From Pleomorphovibrio marinus (GTDB lineage Bacteria > Bacteroidota > Bacteroidia > Cytophagales > Cyclobacteriaceae), in contig NZ_QCXY01000012.1 in the NCBI RefSeq assembly GCF_003347495.1, positions 124,001-188,000 on the forward strand: DNA of 64,000 nt, given 5' to 3'. The translations under genes and the position numbers were made by a program. Shown in pieces: positions 45,614-53,226 of this stretch. The notes under the pieces are model-generated. The model worked only from the letters and a program-made list of their open reading frames with translations, searched no databases and was not told the origin of the DNA. Numbering within the stretch: position 1 is the stretch's first letter; each line of letters opens with the position of its first letter.

Positions 45614-46384
45614 ATGGCATTGGTAACATTTACTTCTGATTTTGGAGACAAGGACTTTTACTGTGCCTCGGTAAAAGCCAAAATGCTTTCCTTAAACCCC
45701 CAACTCACCATTGTGGACATCACTCATCAGGTGTCGCAATATGATATCGCCAATGCTGCCTTTATCCTTAGGTCTGTGTATAACGACTTTCCCAAAGGCA
45801 CTGTTCATTTGATGGCCATGAATTGCACCAGTAGCCATACCGATGGATTTATTGGCATAAAACTGAACGAACATATTTTTATAGGCCCCAACAACGGGGT
45901 ACTTAGCATGCTTGCGGATCATGACCCTGGCATTATCGTAAAATTTGCAGACATCCATGTCAAGAACAGCACATTTCCGGCAAAGGATATCCTGGCTCCC
46001 ATAGCCGCCAAGGTAGCCAGCGGGGCCGCCATCCATGACTTTGGAGGGCCATTGAAATCCATCAAAAAAGTGGTGCCGCGTCAATTCAAGGCCAGCAAAA
46101 AGCAGATCGTAGGATATGTGGTGCGTGTGGATCACTACGGAAACCTTATTACCAACATCCCCAAACAGGTATTTGAGCAACTGAACCCGGGAAGCTTCAC
46201 CATTAATTTTAGCCGGGAAAGACTTGAAGGGCTTCATGAGTCCTACGACGAGGTGGAACCCGGCGACTGCTTTGCTTTTTTCAACAGCCTGGGGTTGCTG
46301 GAAATCGGCATCAACCATGGCCATGGAGCCGATTTATTGGGATTAAGGCATGACAGTCCCATAAATATCTTTTTTGAGACTTAA
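45614..46384 (+). CDS. SAM hydroxide adenosyltransferase (DUF62 / chlorinase-fluorinase family)
   Basis: A 256-residue enzyme that most likely hydrolyses S-adenosylmethionine to adenosine and methionine. It is a homologue of fluorinase and chlorinase. The N-terminal TFTSDFGDKDFYCASVKAKM and VDITHQVSQYDIANAAFIL contain the family's Asp residues, FIGPNNGVLSML forms the SAM pocket, and the C-terminal domain has VVRVDHYGNLITNIP. Most bacterial members are hydrolases rather than halogenases. No halogenase-specific feature was recognised here. It is divergent from phoH with overlapping promoter-like elements. Cytosolic, probably trimeric as in the family. Confidence 0.88.
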   Translation: MALVTFTSDFGDKDFYCASVKAKMLSLNPQLTIVDITHQVSQYDIANAAFILRSVYNDFPKGTVHLMAMNCTSSHTDGFIGIKLNEHIFIGPNNGVLSMLADHDPGIIVKFADIHVKNSTFPAKDILAPIAAKVASGAAIHDFGGPLKSIKKVVPRQFKASKKQIVGYVVRVDHYGNLITNIPKQVFEQLNPGSFTINFSRERLEGLHESYDEVEPGDCFAFFNSLGLLEIGINHGHGADLLGLRHDSPINIFFET

Positions 46385-46483
46385 TGGCTTGAACGCTAAA
46401 AACATACAAAAGGACAGCACATTTTGAAGATGGCTACTGTCTTAGTGAATAATAAAAAAAGAGGGTTAGAGAGCGGCAAACTA

Positions 46484-46514
46484 TTGTAAGTCAAAAATTC
46501 TTTGCCCATATTTG
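46484..46514 (+). promoter_or_regulatory. Promoter for tRNA-Leu(CAA)
   Basis: TTG (46484-46486) is followed after 20 bases by CATATTTG (46507-46514), seven of eight matches to TAnnTTTG. The tRNA starts at 46548. Confidence 0.45.
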
Positions 46515-46547
46515 CATCCCGTTCATCAAGGAACGGGAAAACTACAT

Positions 46548-46631
46548 GCCCAGATGGCGGAATTGGTAGACGCGTTGGTCTCAAACACCAATGAGGTAAC
46601 ACTCGTGCCGGTTCGACTCCGGCTCTGGGTA
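46548..46631 (+). tRNA. tRNA-Leu (anticodon CAA)
   Basis: Class II tRNA of 84 nt. Acceptor GCCCAGA pairs with TCTGGGT (one G-U) followed by discriminator A. Anticodon stem TTGGT/ACCAA encloses CTCAAAC, giving anticodon CAA (UUG codon). A37 follows the anticodon, as needed for MiaA modification. T-loop TTCGACT, long variable arm, no encoded CCA. Confidence 0.95.
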
Positions 46632-46642
46632 CATTTTGGAAC

Positions 46643-46674
46643 AGCTCCTTCAATTGCTTGAGGGAGCTTTTTTT
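46643..46674 (+). terminator. Terminator after tRNA-Leu(CAA)
   Basis: Stem AGCTCCTTCAA pairs with TTGAGGGAGCT (one G-U) around a TTGC loop, followed by a run of seven T. It is also the left half of a repeat whose degenerate second copy is near 48506. Confidence 0.85.
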
Positions 46675-46725
46675 ATGGAATGTAATGGCCGGAGGAGAAG
46701 TTTATCCCGACGTAGCGAAGCGGAT
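46643..46725 (+). repeat. Intergenic repeat, copy 1
   Basis: Hairpin of the AGCTCCTT type followed by CCGGAGGAGAA (46689-46699), then CCC and TAGCGAAGCGG. A degenerate second copy is at 48506-48578. The two flank the ORF6N gene. Confidence 0.5.
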
Positions 46726-46981
46726 ATCATGAAGTCCGGACCCCAAATCATAAACCTTTTTGGAATGGAAGCAAACTTTTTTGAGTTGTTGGGTACTGCT
46801 TCAATATAAGACTTCGGGATTTATTGCAGGCCCAAATCCAGAGTCTTATGCGGACTTAATAATGCCATTTTTAAACGTCCCTATTTCCCCAAGTTTCTTC
46901 ACCTCCCAATACTCCGAAATAACACCAACCACTGTCTGCTAATATCCAGGCATTACCTTATTTTGTTCGGTTTGAGCCATC
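46675..46981. other. Intergenic region between tRNA-Leu and the ORF6N gene
   Basis: No convincing gene: a 60-codon frame at 46760-46942 has no recognisable features. It contains the second half of intergenic repeat copy 1. No integrase, attachment-site duplicate of the tRNA end, or insertion-sequence terminus was recognised. Confidence 0.5.
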
Positions 46982-47854
46982 TTAGTTTCCTCCATCATGC
47001 AATAATTTAAATCTGATAGTAACCAAGAGATCATCCATTCTGGAAAATGCAAAACACTTGTTACCAAGATCCTTCAGGGATGCACCAATATGATACAGCT
47101 CCTGATTGTCCAAAATCAAAAAGCGGTCATGGCTGCCTTTGTTTTCTACCAGTTTGATAGGTTCATATTGTTTGTTGTGCTTCTCCAAGTCCTTCTGCAA
47201 TACGACATTGATCCGAGTATGCACAGTGCAGCTGACACCCTTCTTCCGCTTGCTGAGTAGCAGCAGGGTAGTTTCATCTACATAGTTATCTAGGAGTACA
47301 ATAGACTGTTTGGCCTTTTTGACCAGACCCGAAGCAAATACAAGGGCATCAAAAAGCTGTCCTTCGAAGAAAATACCTTGTGTTGGTTTTATGTCTTTTT
47401 CCAAGGCTTGGAAAATCTGTTCCAGCTTGCTGTCTGTTTGTAGCTGTTTCAGCTCCACTCCTTCCAATCGTTGGATCACCCCATGCAGATTCCCCAAGGT
47501 CTTGCGCATGGCTACGAACGCCTGCATAATTTGGATGCTGACTTTCACAGCAATCTCACTTCGCAGAACAGCTGATAGCATAGCTACCCCTTGTTCCGTG
47601 AAAGCGTAGGGTAAAAACCTTCTTCCTCCATGCTCCTCACTTGAGATCACAGATTGTGATCTCAAGTTTTGAATTTCAACTTCAGTCAATTGAAAGCGGA
47701 ATGAATCGGGAAATCTATCCAAATTCCGCTTGACTGCTTGATTCAATATTCTAGTTTCAACCTGGTACATATCAGCTAAGTCACGATCAAGCATTACCTG
47801 TACACCCCTAATAGTGAATATTTTATTTTCAATATTTTCCTTTACCAGCTTCAT
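46982..47854 (-). CDS. ORF6N domain protein with PLD-like C-terminal half
   Basis: A 290-residue protein. Residues about 10-110 are the ORF6N domain (IFTIRGVQVMLDRDLADMYQ, then FTEQGVAMLSAVL), a phage-related putative DNA-binding domain akin to KilA-N/Bro-N. A helical linker follows, then residues about 165-285 resemble a single phospholipase D-like unit: QSIVLLDNYVDE, then SHDRFLILDN and HIGASLKDLG, i.e. an H-x-R motif in place of HxK. ORF6N genes are common accessory genes in Bacteroidota. Substrate and role are unknown, and regulation, nuclease or defence are all possible. The gene holds an unusual palindrome inside the coding part for NLRSQSVIS, with two more upstream. Confidence 0.85.
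   Translation of the reverse strand: MKLVKENIENKIFTIRGVQVMLDRDLADMYQVETRILNQAVKRNLDRFPDSFRFQLTEVEIQNLRSQSVISSEEHGGRRFLPYAFTEQGVAMLSAVLRSEIAVKVSIQIMQAFVAMRKTLGNLHGVIQRLEGVELKQLQTDSKLEQIFQALEKDIKPTQGIFFEGQLFDALVFASGLVKKAKQSIVLLDNYVDETTLLLLSKRKKGVSCTVHTRINVVLQKDLEKHNKQYEPIKLVENKGSHDRFLILDNQELYHIGASLKDLGNKCFAFSRMDDLLVTIRFKLLHDGGN
47639..47667. repeat. Palindrome A, within the ORF6N coding sequence
   Basis: Arms ACTTGAGATCACA and TGTGATCTCAAGT are perfectly complementary around three bases. The site covers codons about 63-72 of the ORF6N gene. Core and spacing are shared with palindromes B and C. Confidence 0.85.
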
Positions 47855-47967
47855 TAAGGTTTTCTACACCCGATTACTGCATAACAAATGATAAATCCCC
47901 CATTATATTCTCTAACCAGTCATAAAATGTGGCCAGCCCAATCCAGTTTTATTTTTTCTAATTCCGG

Positions 47968-47992
47968 TTGAGATCACTATTTGTGACCTCAA
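47968..47992. repeat. Palindrome B, 126 bp upstream of the ORF6N start
   Basis: Arms TTGAGATCACTA and TTGTGACCTCAA around a single base, two mismatches between arms. It is in the same register as A and C, with core GATCAC/GTGACC. Confidence 0.8.
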
Positions 47993-48082
47993 TATCCATA
48001 TACCCAACTAATCCTTTTCCAGAGTTTTGAACTTTGGAAAAGTTACCGATCTCGAGGTGCCTAATTGGAAGTTCATGCTATC

Positions 48083-48103
48083 AAGGTCACAAATTGTGAC
48101 CTT
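48083..48103. repeat. Palindrome C, about 240 bp upstream of the ORF6N start
   Basis: Arms AAGGTCACAA and TTGTGACCTT are perfect around one A. Core GGTCAC/GTGACC is in register with palindromes A and B. Confidence 0.85.
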
Positions 48104-48384
48104 AAAGAAGTTCTCTCTACACAGACTGCTGAAAAACGAGACTTTCAACTGTTAAACTTCCATAAAACATCAACCCACAGGTTTACTTTTAGATTTTTTT
48201 GACAAAAACACTAAAATAGTTTAAAACCATTTTCAGATTCAAAATTCCTATTCCCCTACAAGTGTCCTGGCAATAGATTCAGATTCAGCTCTTGTAGATA
48301 ATTTGAAAGGAAATATTGCTGAAGTTGTAGGTTCCTTATCAAACATGCTCAAAAATTAAAACAAAACCCCTATAAAAGCAAAAG

Positions 48385-48425
48385 ACACACCCTGGGACGC
48401 TGTTCTTACGGGTAGCGTGGTGTGT
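48385..48425. other. Bulged hairpin of unknown role
   Basis: ACACACC (48385-48391) pairs with GGTGTGT (48419-48425), and ACGCT (48397-48401) with AGCGT (48414-48418), leaving a CTGGG bulge and a 12-base loop. It may be a small structured RNA or part of a mobile repeat. No T-run follows. Confidence 0.4.
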
Positions 48426-48505
48426 ACTGTCAATGCAAAAATACAAAAAAAATGTTATTCCCAACTATTGACACTACTTTAAGCTCCTTAACTTTTCCCT
48501 CAATA

Positions 48506-48578
48506 ATGCTCCCTTTATGAAGGAGCCTTTATTATATATTACCGGAGGAGAATTCTGACCCAAATAGCTAAGCGGGTT
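48506..48578 (+). repeat. Intergenic repeat, copy 2 (degenerate)
   Basis: A GCTCC/GGAGC hairpin (48508-48526) followed by CCGGAGGAGAA (48542-48552), then CCC and TAGCTAAGCGG. The order and spacing match copy 1 at 46643-46725 with several substitutions and one indel. Confidence 0.5.
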
Positions 48579-48730
48579 AGGTAATTCTAGCACTACCTCT
48601 TTTAAGACAGGACTGGATACTTTGTAGTAACCACATCCACTAGAATTTTGGATACATTATTTCAACCTCAGAGAGGGATTCCATTGAACATTTATCAATT
48701 AAAGTATGGGCAATTAATTTAAAAAACCCA

Positions 48731-49225
48731 TCAATAAGGAAGCTCGCCATCTTCATCATCCATGTCCATGTCCATTTCGTCCGGAATATCATCAATACGT
48801 TTAAGACAGGGGCAATATTCCTTGAAAACGCATTCTTCTGGAGCACCAGAGCAGTAATCAAAAGTCATAAAACCGTTATTCACGATAGCCGTTTTTTGAT
48901 TGAGCGTGTCCACCGTCATTGAATACGCAATAGACATGGGAAGCTCATCCGGCAGGTCTATGTCCAGGTTCCAACTCGACATCATTTTATCGAACGCTTT
49001 ACGAACTATCGCCATATCCTCTTCCGATAGCTGGCCGGCAGGAGGGAAATCCTCCACTTTCAACCCACAAAAATGGCCAAAAGTATGGGGTGGGTCTTCT
49101 GAAATCCACCGTTCGATTTCTTCAAAGTGCTCTTCGATGCTCTGCTCACTTTCCTGTTCTTGGGGAGAGTCTTTCCGGTGAGCCTTCGCTATATCTTCGA
49201 GCAGATGGGGAATGTAAGGATGCAT
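48731..49225 (-). CDS. Hypothetical protein with cysteine cluster and acidic tail
   Basis: A 164-residue protein that I do not recognise. It starts with MHPYIPHLLEDIAKAHRKDS, followed by an acidic helical stretch. Residues about 128-143 hold four cysteines spaced C-x6-C-x5-C-x-C (CSGAPEECVFKEYCPC), which could bind a metal or form disulfides. It ends in an extremely acidic tail (DEMDMDMDDEDGELPY). No signal peptide or membrane helix is visible, so a cytosolic zinc or iron-sulfur site is more likely than disulfides. It lies alone in the gene-poor region downstream of tRNA-Leu, between the repeat and another gap. Codon use resembles the neighbours, which supports a true gene. Confidence 0.65.
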   Translation of the reverse strand: MHPYIPHLLEDIAKAHRKDSPQEQESEQSIEEHFEEIERWISEDPPHTFGHFCGLKVEDFPPAGQLSEEDMAIVRKAFDKMMSSWNLDIDLPDELPMSIAYSMTVDTLNQKTAIVNNGFMTFDYCSGAPEECVFKEYCPCLKRIDDIPDEMDMDMDDEDGELPY

Positions 49226-49660
49226 TCTCTAAGATAATTAAAATTCATGCATTTGTAAGGATTTTCCTGCCGATTTCCACAGTAGAATGGTAATGGCCGA
49301 ATTTCAACCGAAGTCAAAGAGGTACCGATTAGGGACACCAGAAAAAAGCACTCGTTTATCTGTGGGGGCAAGATACGGGGTATCCACAAATAAGATGGAT
49401 TTGTCACGTAATTGTTTTCCCTAAAGACATAAACCCTGGCATCTGGTTCGCCAGTGTTTCATAAATCGCCTTTTTCCCCTTGGGGGGACCCTCCTGCCCC
49501 TAAAACATCCCACAGGAAGCCATTAAGAACAGCAAAAACCAATTTGCATGCACTACTTTTAAGTGCTTTGAACGCTATGGGAATAAAGTTCTAAACAAAA
49601 TAATACACCTTCCCTTAGGAGGAAGGTGCATATGTATTTTTTCTCAATAAGATTGAAAAC
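49226..49660. other. Intergenic region, 435 bases
   Basis: Between the cysteine-cluster protein gene and the hypothetical lipoprotein gene. No gene is supported. A hairpin at 49606-49628 serves as a terminator. Otherwise nothing distinctive was seen. Confidence 0.5.
49606..49628 (-). terminator. Terminator after the hypothetical lipoprotein gene
   Basis: CACCTTCC pairs with GGAAGGTG around seven bases. It lies 33 bases after the stop of the minus-strand lipoprotein gene. Both sides are A/T-rich, so it may work in both directions. Confidence 0.55.
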
Positions 49661-50755
49661 CTAATAGGGACGACTACTGGTAAATGTTCCTTTTGTGGCG
49701 CATTCTTCCAGCCTTGCTTTCTCCCAATCAGTGACCAATTCCCACCTCACTCCTATCTCTTTTTCTACCTCTTCGATTCTAAGCTGCATTTCGGCTAGTA
49801 TGATTTGCGTCTCCCGATCGAATAAAAGTTCGTTAAGCTCTTTGCCAGCTTCATACCACACCTCCATCTGGGTGCGGATAAAGTAGGCATAAACTACCCC
49901 AAGTTGGTAAATCTGAATTCTGAGTCCCTCCGTGTTTGTAAACCCTGACTGAGCTGCTAAAGCAAGCCCTTGTTCGATCAAGGCGCTCACAAGCGCCACT
50001 CTTTCTTGATAGAGCAGGTCAATTAAGTCCCCTCGCTCAAGGTACCTCTCTTCTGCATTTACCCATTCATTACTATAATGGATTTCGATTTCCGAGACCT
50101 CTTGCTCCAGCAGTACATTAAGCGCTCTTCTAAACCCACCGCTAAGATAATATACATCCTCTACACAGGTATTTGGAAAATTGTTCTCCATAAGATCCAG
50201 ACGCCTTAGGTTGCTATTTCCCAATATATCCTCTTTGTTAGGTTTCTTCCTCATTTCCTGCCTTTTGTAAGGGTTTTGTTGGGAAGGCAAGGACAACCCC
50301 AGGGATTCATCATTAAACAAATCCGCAAAGAAATTTTCAAAACTCTCTTCTAATTTATAGGAGGGGTTGATGATGTTCTTTAGGGTATTCGCGTCGGCAT
50401 TTTCAAAAAAGGATTTTATTTCAGGAGTGGAGGATTCAATTTTTTGTTTAAGAAGGGTCCAGGCATTTTCGTTTGCTACCTCATTTCCTGACCCGCTTAC
50501 AAATTCCTTTACCGACTCCATCGATAAATTGACGTTGAACAAGCTGTCATAATTGGGCTCCTGAAATTTGAGACCCTCAAATGTAGGCCTGGTGAAATTA
50601 GAACTCCACTCTTCAGTAATAAAATCAATATCCAGTTCACTCTCGGAAACATCCCCTGGTTGATCTGTTTCCAGCAACTCATTTTCTACACAACCAAAAA
50701 GGAAGAAAAGAAGCAATATTCCACATAGGAACAAATTGGTAATTTTTGTTTTCAT
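49661..50755 (-). CDS. Hypothetical lipoprotein
   Basis: A 364-residue protein with a lipoprotein signal (LLLFFLFGC, lipobox cysteine 22), so it would be anchored in the envelope and probably surface- or periplasm-facing. The mature part is acidic at first (VENELLETDQPGDVSESELDID) and then mostly helical, with charged coiled-coil-like helices near the end (EMQLRIEEVEKEIGVRWELV). A motif FPNTCVEDVYYLSGGFRRALN lies near residue 190. I recognise no domain. It is flanked by long gaps on both sides, read alone, and more A/T-rich than the housekeeping genes, which hints at an accessory origin. Function unknown. Confidence 0.7.
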   Translation of the reverse strand: MKTKITNLFLCGILLLFFLFGCVENELLETDQPGDVSESELDIDFITEEWSSNFTRPTFEGLKFQEPNYDSLFNVNLSMESVKEFVSGSGNEVANENAWTLLKQKIESSTPEIKSFFENADANTLKNIINPSYKLEESFENFFADLFNDESLGLSLPSQQNPYKRQEMRKKPNKEDILGNSNLRRLDLMENNFPNTCVEDVYYLSGGFRRALNVLLEQEVSEIEIHYSNEWVNAEERYLERGDLIDLLYQERVALVSALIEQGLALAAQSGFTNTEGLRIQIYQLGVVYAYFIRTQMEVWYEAGKELNELLFDRETQIILAEMQLRIEEVEKEIGVRWELVTDWEKARLEECATKGTFTSSRPY

Positions 50756-51340
50756 AAAAATCTGGCTTTATCGTTTGTTAATAAAATTGTTTTTTTTCAA
50801 AGAATATTCCCACCCAAATCAAAAAAGATCGATCCCCTTTCAAATAGTTACTAATTCTTATTAAATGGAAATATTATTATACAAAAAACATTATTATAGT
50901 TGTAAAAGTAAAAATTCCGCCAAAATAAAAAAACAATAATCAAAATAAATTTCACTAAAGCTCCCTAATATCCCCTTTGTTGAGTCTCTTCCTCCAGGCT
51001 ATTGTGGCCCATAACTGCCCCGCATGCCTCTGGCAGTGTTCGGTAGCAGGACAGTAAAACCCAATTGTGGTAGAAGGTACCCTTTCCTTTCCCAAAAACC
51101 GCTCCTCGGTAAGACCAAACTCTGGTGTTTGCTTTAGCTCCCTGCAAAGGATGGATCTCTTCGAGCAATGCGGCTAAAATTCAAATAGAAAACCATATAT
51201 AGCACTTTTAAAATTTTTCACCACTCGAAAAAATACCCGATAACCAATAAAATACCAATTATTAATTGTATTTTTACGACAATCAATAGTGCGATTTGGC
51301 AATTTGCATTTTTTTTGATTAGAGGTACGATTGTTTGAGT
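50756..51340. other. Intergenic region, about 585 bases, partly A/T-rich
   Basis: The left half (50756-50960) is very A/T-rich and may contain the lipoprotein gene promoter. The centre contains a short open frame with higher G+C (see 50965-51168). The right part has no recognisable feature before the T9SS protein. Confidence 0.4.
50965..51168 (-). pseudogene. Possible gene remnant or spurious frame
   Basis: A 67-codon frame with a TTG start and moderately higher G+C than its surroundings (product includes VWSYRGAVFGKGKGTFYHNW and CYRTLPEACGAVMG). It has no recognisable domain. It may be a decayed fragment of a larger gene or a repeat-derived frame. I list it only because composition differs from the flanks. 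Confidence 0.2.
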
Positions 51341-53080
51341 ATGAGGATGGAATGTGGGGAAGGTGTGAACTTGGCAAGCTTAACCTTAAAAAGACTTTTT
51401 AGGTTATATAGTCGTGCATGTCAATTATCCGTCTGTCTATCCGCTATTTTCTTTTCACCCATTTCTGAAACAAAGGCCCAGGCCTTTGGTGGAGCATCTT
51501 GGCTATATACCGATTACAATGGGTTTTGGTCTTCAGGATCCACTAATTTTGATGAAACCGAAACACCTGAAAACAGTCATCACCTGCTGGGGTTTACCTG
51601 GATGGGAAATACCTATTCCACTGGTGTGGACGACGGCAACTTAGTGGGGAATAATGTAACATTTTCCGCGCAGGTGTATCAGGCTTTTCCGGTACGAAAC
51701 ATACAGGCAAAACCCAGTGGTACCTATATTGGCCTAGGCCAATTGTACGATGGGGTGGACAATGGCATTTCCAACCCTCCCCCCTTTCCCGTGCCACCAA
51801 ACTTGGCTTCATTCCTCACCATGGGCCTACAGGGCCTTGACTTTGGAACCGGGGTTGCCAATATCGCAGCAGGGAACCTAATTTTCGATTTCACGGGTAT
51901 CATCGACCCCACCCAAATCGGGGATGGGATCCCAGATGTTTTGGTTACGCAATTTGCCGACCCAAGCACTACATTAGATGAAATATTTATGGCGGATGCC
52001 GATGGCAATGTAGTCGGCAACCGCTTAACGATCAACCATACCAACATTCCCCGGTTGGGGAAGTGGGTGGCGGACTTTTATAATATTGATGGTGCCGGCG
52101 CAGCTTTTATTAAAGGCACCAGAGATTTACGGTTATGGGGAGCGGATTTAAGTGCCTTCGGAATTAACCAGGATAATTACCATCTGGTACGAAGCATGCG
52201 GTACAGGCTAAACGGCACAAGCGACCCTGCCTTTGCCGCCTATAAAGTTGGGGTTTTTGACATAGTAGCGGCAAACAATGACCAAGAAAGCACCAATCAG
52301 GAAACCCCTGTGGACATCGCCATTTTGAGCAATGACTTACCCATTGAGATTCTGGATCTCAACACCTTAAGGATTATCACACCACCATCAAATGGACAAG
52401 TGACGATAGATTCCAATACAGGAATTGTCAATTACCTTCCCAATAAAGGATTTTATGGAATAGACCAATTTATCTATGAGATCTGTGGTTCAAGTGAACT
52501 ACAATGTGATGAGGCGACTGTAACCATAGAGGTAGTACATATCCCTCTGCCCGTGGATTTTCTGTCGATTTCAGCTACCCAATCGGCCACTGGAGAGATA
52601 AACATTGCCTGGTCCACCTCCAAGGAGAAAGGGAATGATTACTTCGAGGTACAATATTCCCGAGATGCAAGTAAATGGAAAAGTGCGGGCCGAATGGAAG
52701 GACAGGGGTATACTACCGAAAAGAAGAACTACCAATATACCCTTCCCCAGCTTCCAGAGGGAAATTATTTCTTCCGCATTAAACAGGTTGATTTTGATAA
52801 CAGCTTCTCGTTTTCTGAAGTAATTGCTTTAAAAGTAAAACCGGTATTAAAAAAAACCAAGATATTCCCCAATCCCGTCAACCACATCCTAATAGTTGAA
52901 GGCGAGGAGGAAGAACTGAAAGAAATCCTGATCACCAATACATTTGGGCAAAGTATGGAATCGCTTGTTGAAATCAAGGAGATCAGCCCGCAAAAAAAGG
53001 AAATTACTGTAATTGCATTAGGAAAGGGTATTTATGTGCTAAGAACAGGGAAGTCCTCACAAATTTTTAGCAAATATTAG
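51341..53080 (+). CDS. Secreted protein with T9SS type A sorting domain
   Basis: A protein of about 579 residues with a signal peptide (ACQLSVCLSAIFFSPISETKAQ), then a large region of unknown fold (about 50-320, WLYTDYNGFWSSG). A cadherin/Big_9-like domain follows (about 325-415: NDQESTNQETPVDIAILSND to YLPNKGFYGIDQFIYEIC). Next comes a fibronectin-like segment (PVDFLSISATQSATGEINIAWSTS region), and finally a C-terminal sorting signal IFPNPVNHILIVEGE, ending KGIYVLRTGKSSQIFSKY. Type IX secretion would export it and attach it to the cell surface. The start could be ATG 51341 or a nearby ATG. A TTG six bases earlier opens the frame. Target unknown. Confidence 0.85.
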   Translation: MRMECGEGVNLASLTLKRLFRLYSRACQLSVCLSAIFFSPISETKAQAFGGASWLYTDYNGFWSSGSTNFDETETPENSHHLLGFTWMGNTYSTGVDDGNLVGNNVTFSAQVYQAFPVRNIQAKPSGTYIGLGQLYDGVDNGISNPPPFPVPPNLASFLTMGLQGLDFGTGVANIAAGNLIFDFTGIIDPTQIGDGIPDVLVTQFADPSTTLDEIFMADADGNVVGNRLTINHTNIPRLGKWVADFYNIDGAGAAFIKGTRDLRLWGADLSAFGINQDNYHLVRSMRYRLNGTSDPAFAAYKVGVFDIVAANNDQESTNQETPVDIAILSNDLPIEILDLNTLRIITPPSNGQVTIDSNTGIVNYLPNKGFYGIDQFIYEICGSSELQCDEATVTIEVVHIPLPVDFLSISATQSATGEINIAWSTSKEKGNDYFEVQYSRDASKWKSAGRMEGQGYTTEKKNYQYTLPQLPEGNYFFRIKQVDFDNSFSFSEVIALKVKPVLKKTKIFPNPVNHILIVEGEEEELKEILITNTFGQSMESLVEIKEISPQKKEITVIALGKGIYVLRTGKSSQIFSKY

Positions 53081-53226
53081 GGTGACTCTAGCCAAGTCCA
53101 TTATCCTTTCTTGTAAATTGGTTTTTAATTTCCACCAGCTTTCCATTATATTTAGTCCGTTTAACTAAAAACCTTTTCGTTAATTTATTTATCTGTTCTT
53201 ATCCAAACCACATTAAACCTGAGAAA

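Larger units (their letters stand above)
47855..48730. other. Long gene-poor region upstream of the ORF6N gene
   Basis: 876 bases without a supportable gene. It contains palindromes B and C, a 12-bp bulged hairpin at 48385-48425 and the degenerate intergenic repeat at 48506-48578. It could hold the ORF6N promoter and regulatory sites, possibly a small RNA. Composition is AT-rich. Confidence 0.5.

Noticed and set aside
45614-46384. Chlorinase or fluorinase activity for the SAM-hydrolysing enzyme
   Set aside because: Nearly all family members are hydrolases, and no halogenase-specific loop was recognised.
46548-46631. Attachment-site duplicate of the tRNA-Leu 3' end
   Set aside because: I looked for the last 15-20 bases of the tRNA in the following 3 kb and did not see a copy, so integration at the tRNA remains unproven.
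46396-46653. Minus-strand open frame crossing tRNA-Leu(CAA)
   Set aside because: It is the antisense of the tRNA (the GVEPARVLPH-type product often seen in automatic annotation). The tRNA fold explains the sequence.
46760-46942. 60-codon plus-strand frame after tRNA-Leu
   Set aside because: No recognisable domain, no plausible start context, and it lies in a repeat-containing intergenic stretch.
47855-48730. CRISPR array suspected because of repeated palindromes
   Set aside because: Only three copies, widely and unevenly spaced, with differing outer bases and no cas gene.
48640-48861. 73-codon minus-strand frame overlapping the cysteine-cluster gene
   Set aside because: It overlaps the longer frame at 48731-49225 out of phase and lacks features of its own.
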